The position numbers were made by a program, and so were the translations under genes. This document shows positions 62,701-64,000 of a stretch of 64,000 nucleotides of DNA, one piece after another. Below the pieces are notes generated by a model. The model saw nothing but the letters and a program-made list of their open reading frames with translations. It ran no database searches and was not told where the DNA came from. Source of the stretch: Phaseolus vulgaris (lineage: Eukaryota > Streptophyta > Magnoliopsida > Fabales > Fabaceae); NCBI RefSeq assembly GCF_000499845.2, contig NC_023755.2, positions 1,555,530-1,619,529 on the forward strand, read 5' to 3'. How positions within the stretch are numbered: the stretch's first letter is position 1; the number at the start of each line of letters is the position of its first letter.

Positions 62701-64000
62701 TCCGTTTGAACTAAAAATTTTCGTGTTTTGTCCCAAATTCATTGGAGATTCTTACGTGGAATTTCAGGAAAAAACTATTTCGGGAGAATTTTTCAGAAAT
62801 TTTGAGTAAACCAAGGCTATCCTCTACCAAAACTTGTGAAATTTCACCCTAGTTTCTGAAATTTTATTTTTGGGTCCGTATTGCGCTGAAAAAATTCAGA
62901 CAAGTACTTTTATATGTTGTTTGCACCCAGGTAAGGAGGCACGTCCATAAACAAATCACAAAAAGAAGATACGGGTGAGAAAAGCTAGGACGTTTTGTTT
63001 TCGGAAAACCAGTTTTGTTCACTCTTGGTCTGGGAGTTACTACGCCTTACTCCTTGGGTATTTTAGTTTGAAATTTTTACCAGACGTTCGTCACTGTGTC
63101 TACTGAGTTTTGGCTAAGATTTGAGCCCCAGACTCGTCCCACAAGATTGGAAATAACTTTTTGATTCATCATTGTCAGGGCCGAAAGGAAGGTTCGTTTC
63201 TGTGTGAAACTGTTTGATTTTTTTTGTGGGTGAATACTAACCCGTTTGACCTGAAATTTGTCGCGTGTTGTCCCAAATTCAGTGGAGATTCTTACGTGGA
63301 ATTTCAGGAAAAAACTATTTCGGGAGAATTTTTCAGAAATTTTGTGCAAACCAAGGCTATCCTCTACCAAAACTTGTGAAGTTTCGCCCTACTTTCTGAA
63401 ATTTTATTCTGGGTCCGTTTTGCGCTGAAAAAATTCAGACAAGTACTTTCATATGTTGTTTGCACCCAGGTAAGGAGGCACATCCATAAACAAATCACAA
63501 AAAGAAGATACGGGTGAGAAAAGCCAAGACGTGTTGTTTTCGGAAAACCAGTTTTGTTCACTCTTAGTCTGGGAGTTACTACGCCTTACTCCTTGGGTAT
63601 TTTAGTTTGAAATTTTTACCAGACGTTTGTCATTGTGTCTACTGAGTTTTGGCTAGGATTTGAGCCCCAGACTCGTCCCAGAAGATTGGAAATAACTTTT
63701 TGATTCATCATTGCCAGGGCCGAAAGGAAGGTTCGTTTGTGTGTGAAACTGTTTGATTTTTTTTGTGGGTGAATACTAACCCGTTTGACCTGAAATTTGT
63801 CGCGTGTTGTCCCAAATTCAGTGGAGATTCTTACGTGGAATTTCAGGAAAAAACTATTTTGGGGAGAATTTTTCAGAAATTTTGTGTAAACCAAGGCTAT
63901 CCTCTACAAAAACTTGTGAAGTTTCGCCGTACTTTCTGAAATTTTATTCTGGGTCCGTTTTGCGCTGAAAAAATTCAGACAAGTACTTTCATATGTTGTT
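56755..64000. repeat. Satellite array, monomer about 538 bp, at least 13 copies, continuing past the window
   Basis: The anchor gtccgtattg recurs at 56842, 57384, 57479, 58018, 58560, 59097, 59625, 60183, 60722, 61257, 61795, 62334, 62874, 63413 and 63953. Most intervals are 535-542 bp; the exceptions are a 95-bp partial duplication (57384-57479), a 528-bp copy and a 558-bp copy with a 21-bp internal duplication near 60100. Conserved blocks include aaaaagaagatacgg, ttcggaaaaccagttttgtt, gacttactacgccttactcc and ggaaggttcgtttgtgtgtg. Monomers are head-to-tail in one orientation. The unit length and legume context recall the bean subtelomeric satellite khipu (about 528 bp), but sequence identity could not be checked. 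Confidence 0.95.

Noticed and set aside
1..64000. tRNA genes, rRNA genes and CRISPR-like arrays
   Set aside because: No A/B-box pairs with cloverleaf potential or rRNA segments were found by eye; the tandem arrays lack CRISPR spacer structure and the DNA is plant nuclear.

Overview
The window is nuclear DNA from a flowering plant, most likely a phaseoloid legume (bean or cowpea type). The signs are intron-rich genes with GT/AG splicing, very AT-rich intergenic DNA with (TA)n tracts, several plant-specific families (RADIALIS-like SANT, LNK clock proteins, an MPH1-like thylakoid protein) and decayed copia elements and MITEs. The species is inferred, not proven.

Layout. 1-571: 3' end of a proline/histidine-rich cell-wall-type repeat protein. 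1647-3128: decayed copia gag split by a Tourist-like MITE. 3613-14119 (minus): a 12-exon, about 1080-residue protein with a C-terminal tandem BRCT pair; its eighth intron holds an internally deleted copia retroelement with both LTRs. 17127-19749 (plus): a three-exon chloroplast thylakoid protein (MPH1-like). 21349-21935: MITE. About 22170-24501 (plus): a 93-residue conserved-looking unknown protein. 28891-29807 (minus): RADIALIS-like SANT/MYB protein. About 34950-36420: retroelement LTR remnant followed by 114-bp, frame-preserving repeats. 38772-40050 (plus): ribosomal protein eS19 with site II/telobox promoter motifs. 41640-42400: 84-bp AT-rich tandem array. 43386-48704 (minus): a complete 12-exon plastid-targeted PurH (purine synthesis). 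50983-53511 (minus): six-exon LNK3/LNK4-like clock coactivator. About 56755-64000: a satellite array with a monomer near 538 bp that runs off the right edge.

The genes are unrelated housekeeping and regulatory genes, as expected for a plant chromosome arm; nothing resembles an operon or gene cluster. The most unusual parts are the satellite (two subfamilies joined by a hybrid monomer), the 114-bp repeat ORF beside the LTR remnant, and the MITE built from short inverted-repeat modules. Exon junctions were worked out by eye from reading-frame continuity, GT/AG sites and family knowledge; no alignment or transcript evidence was available.
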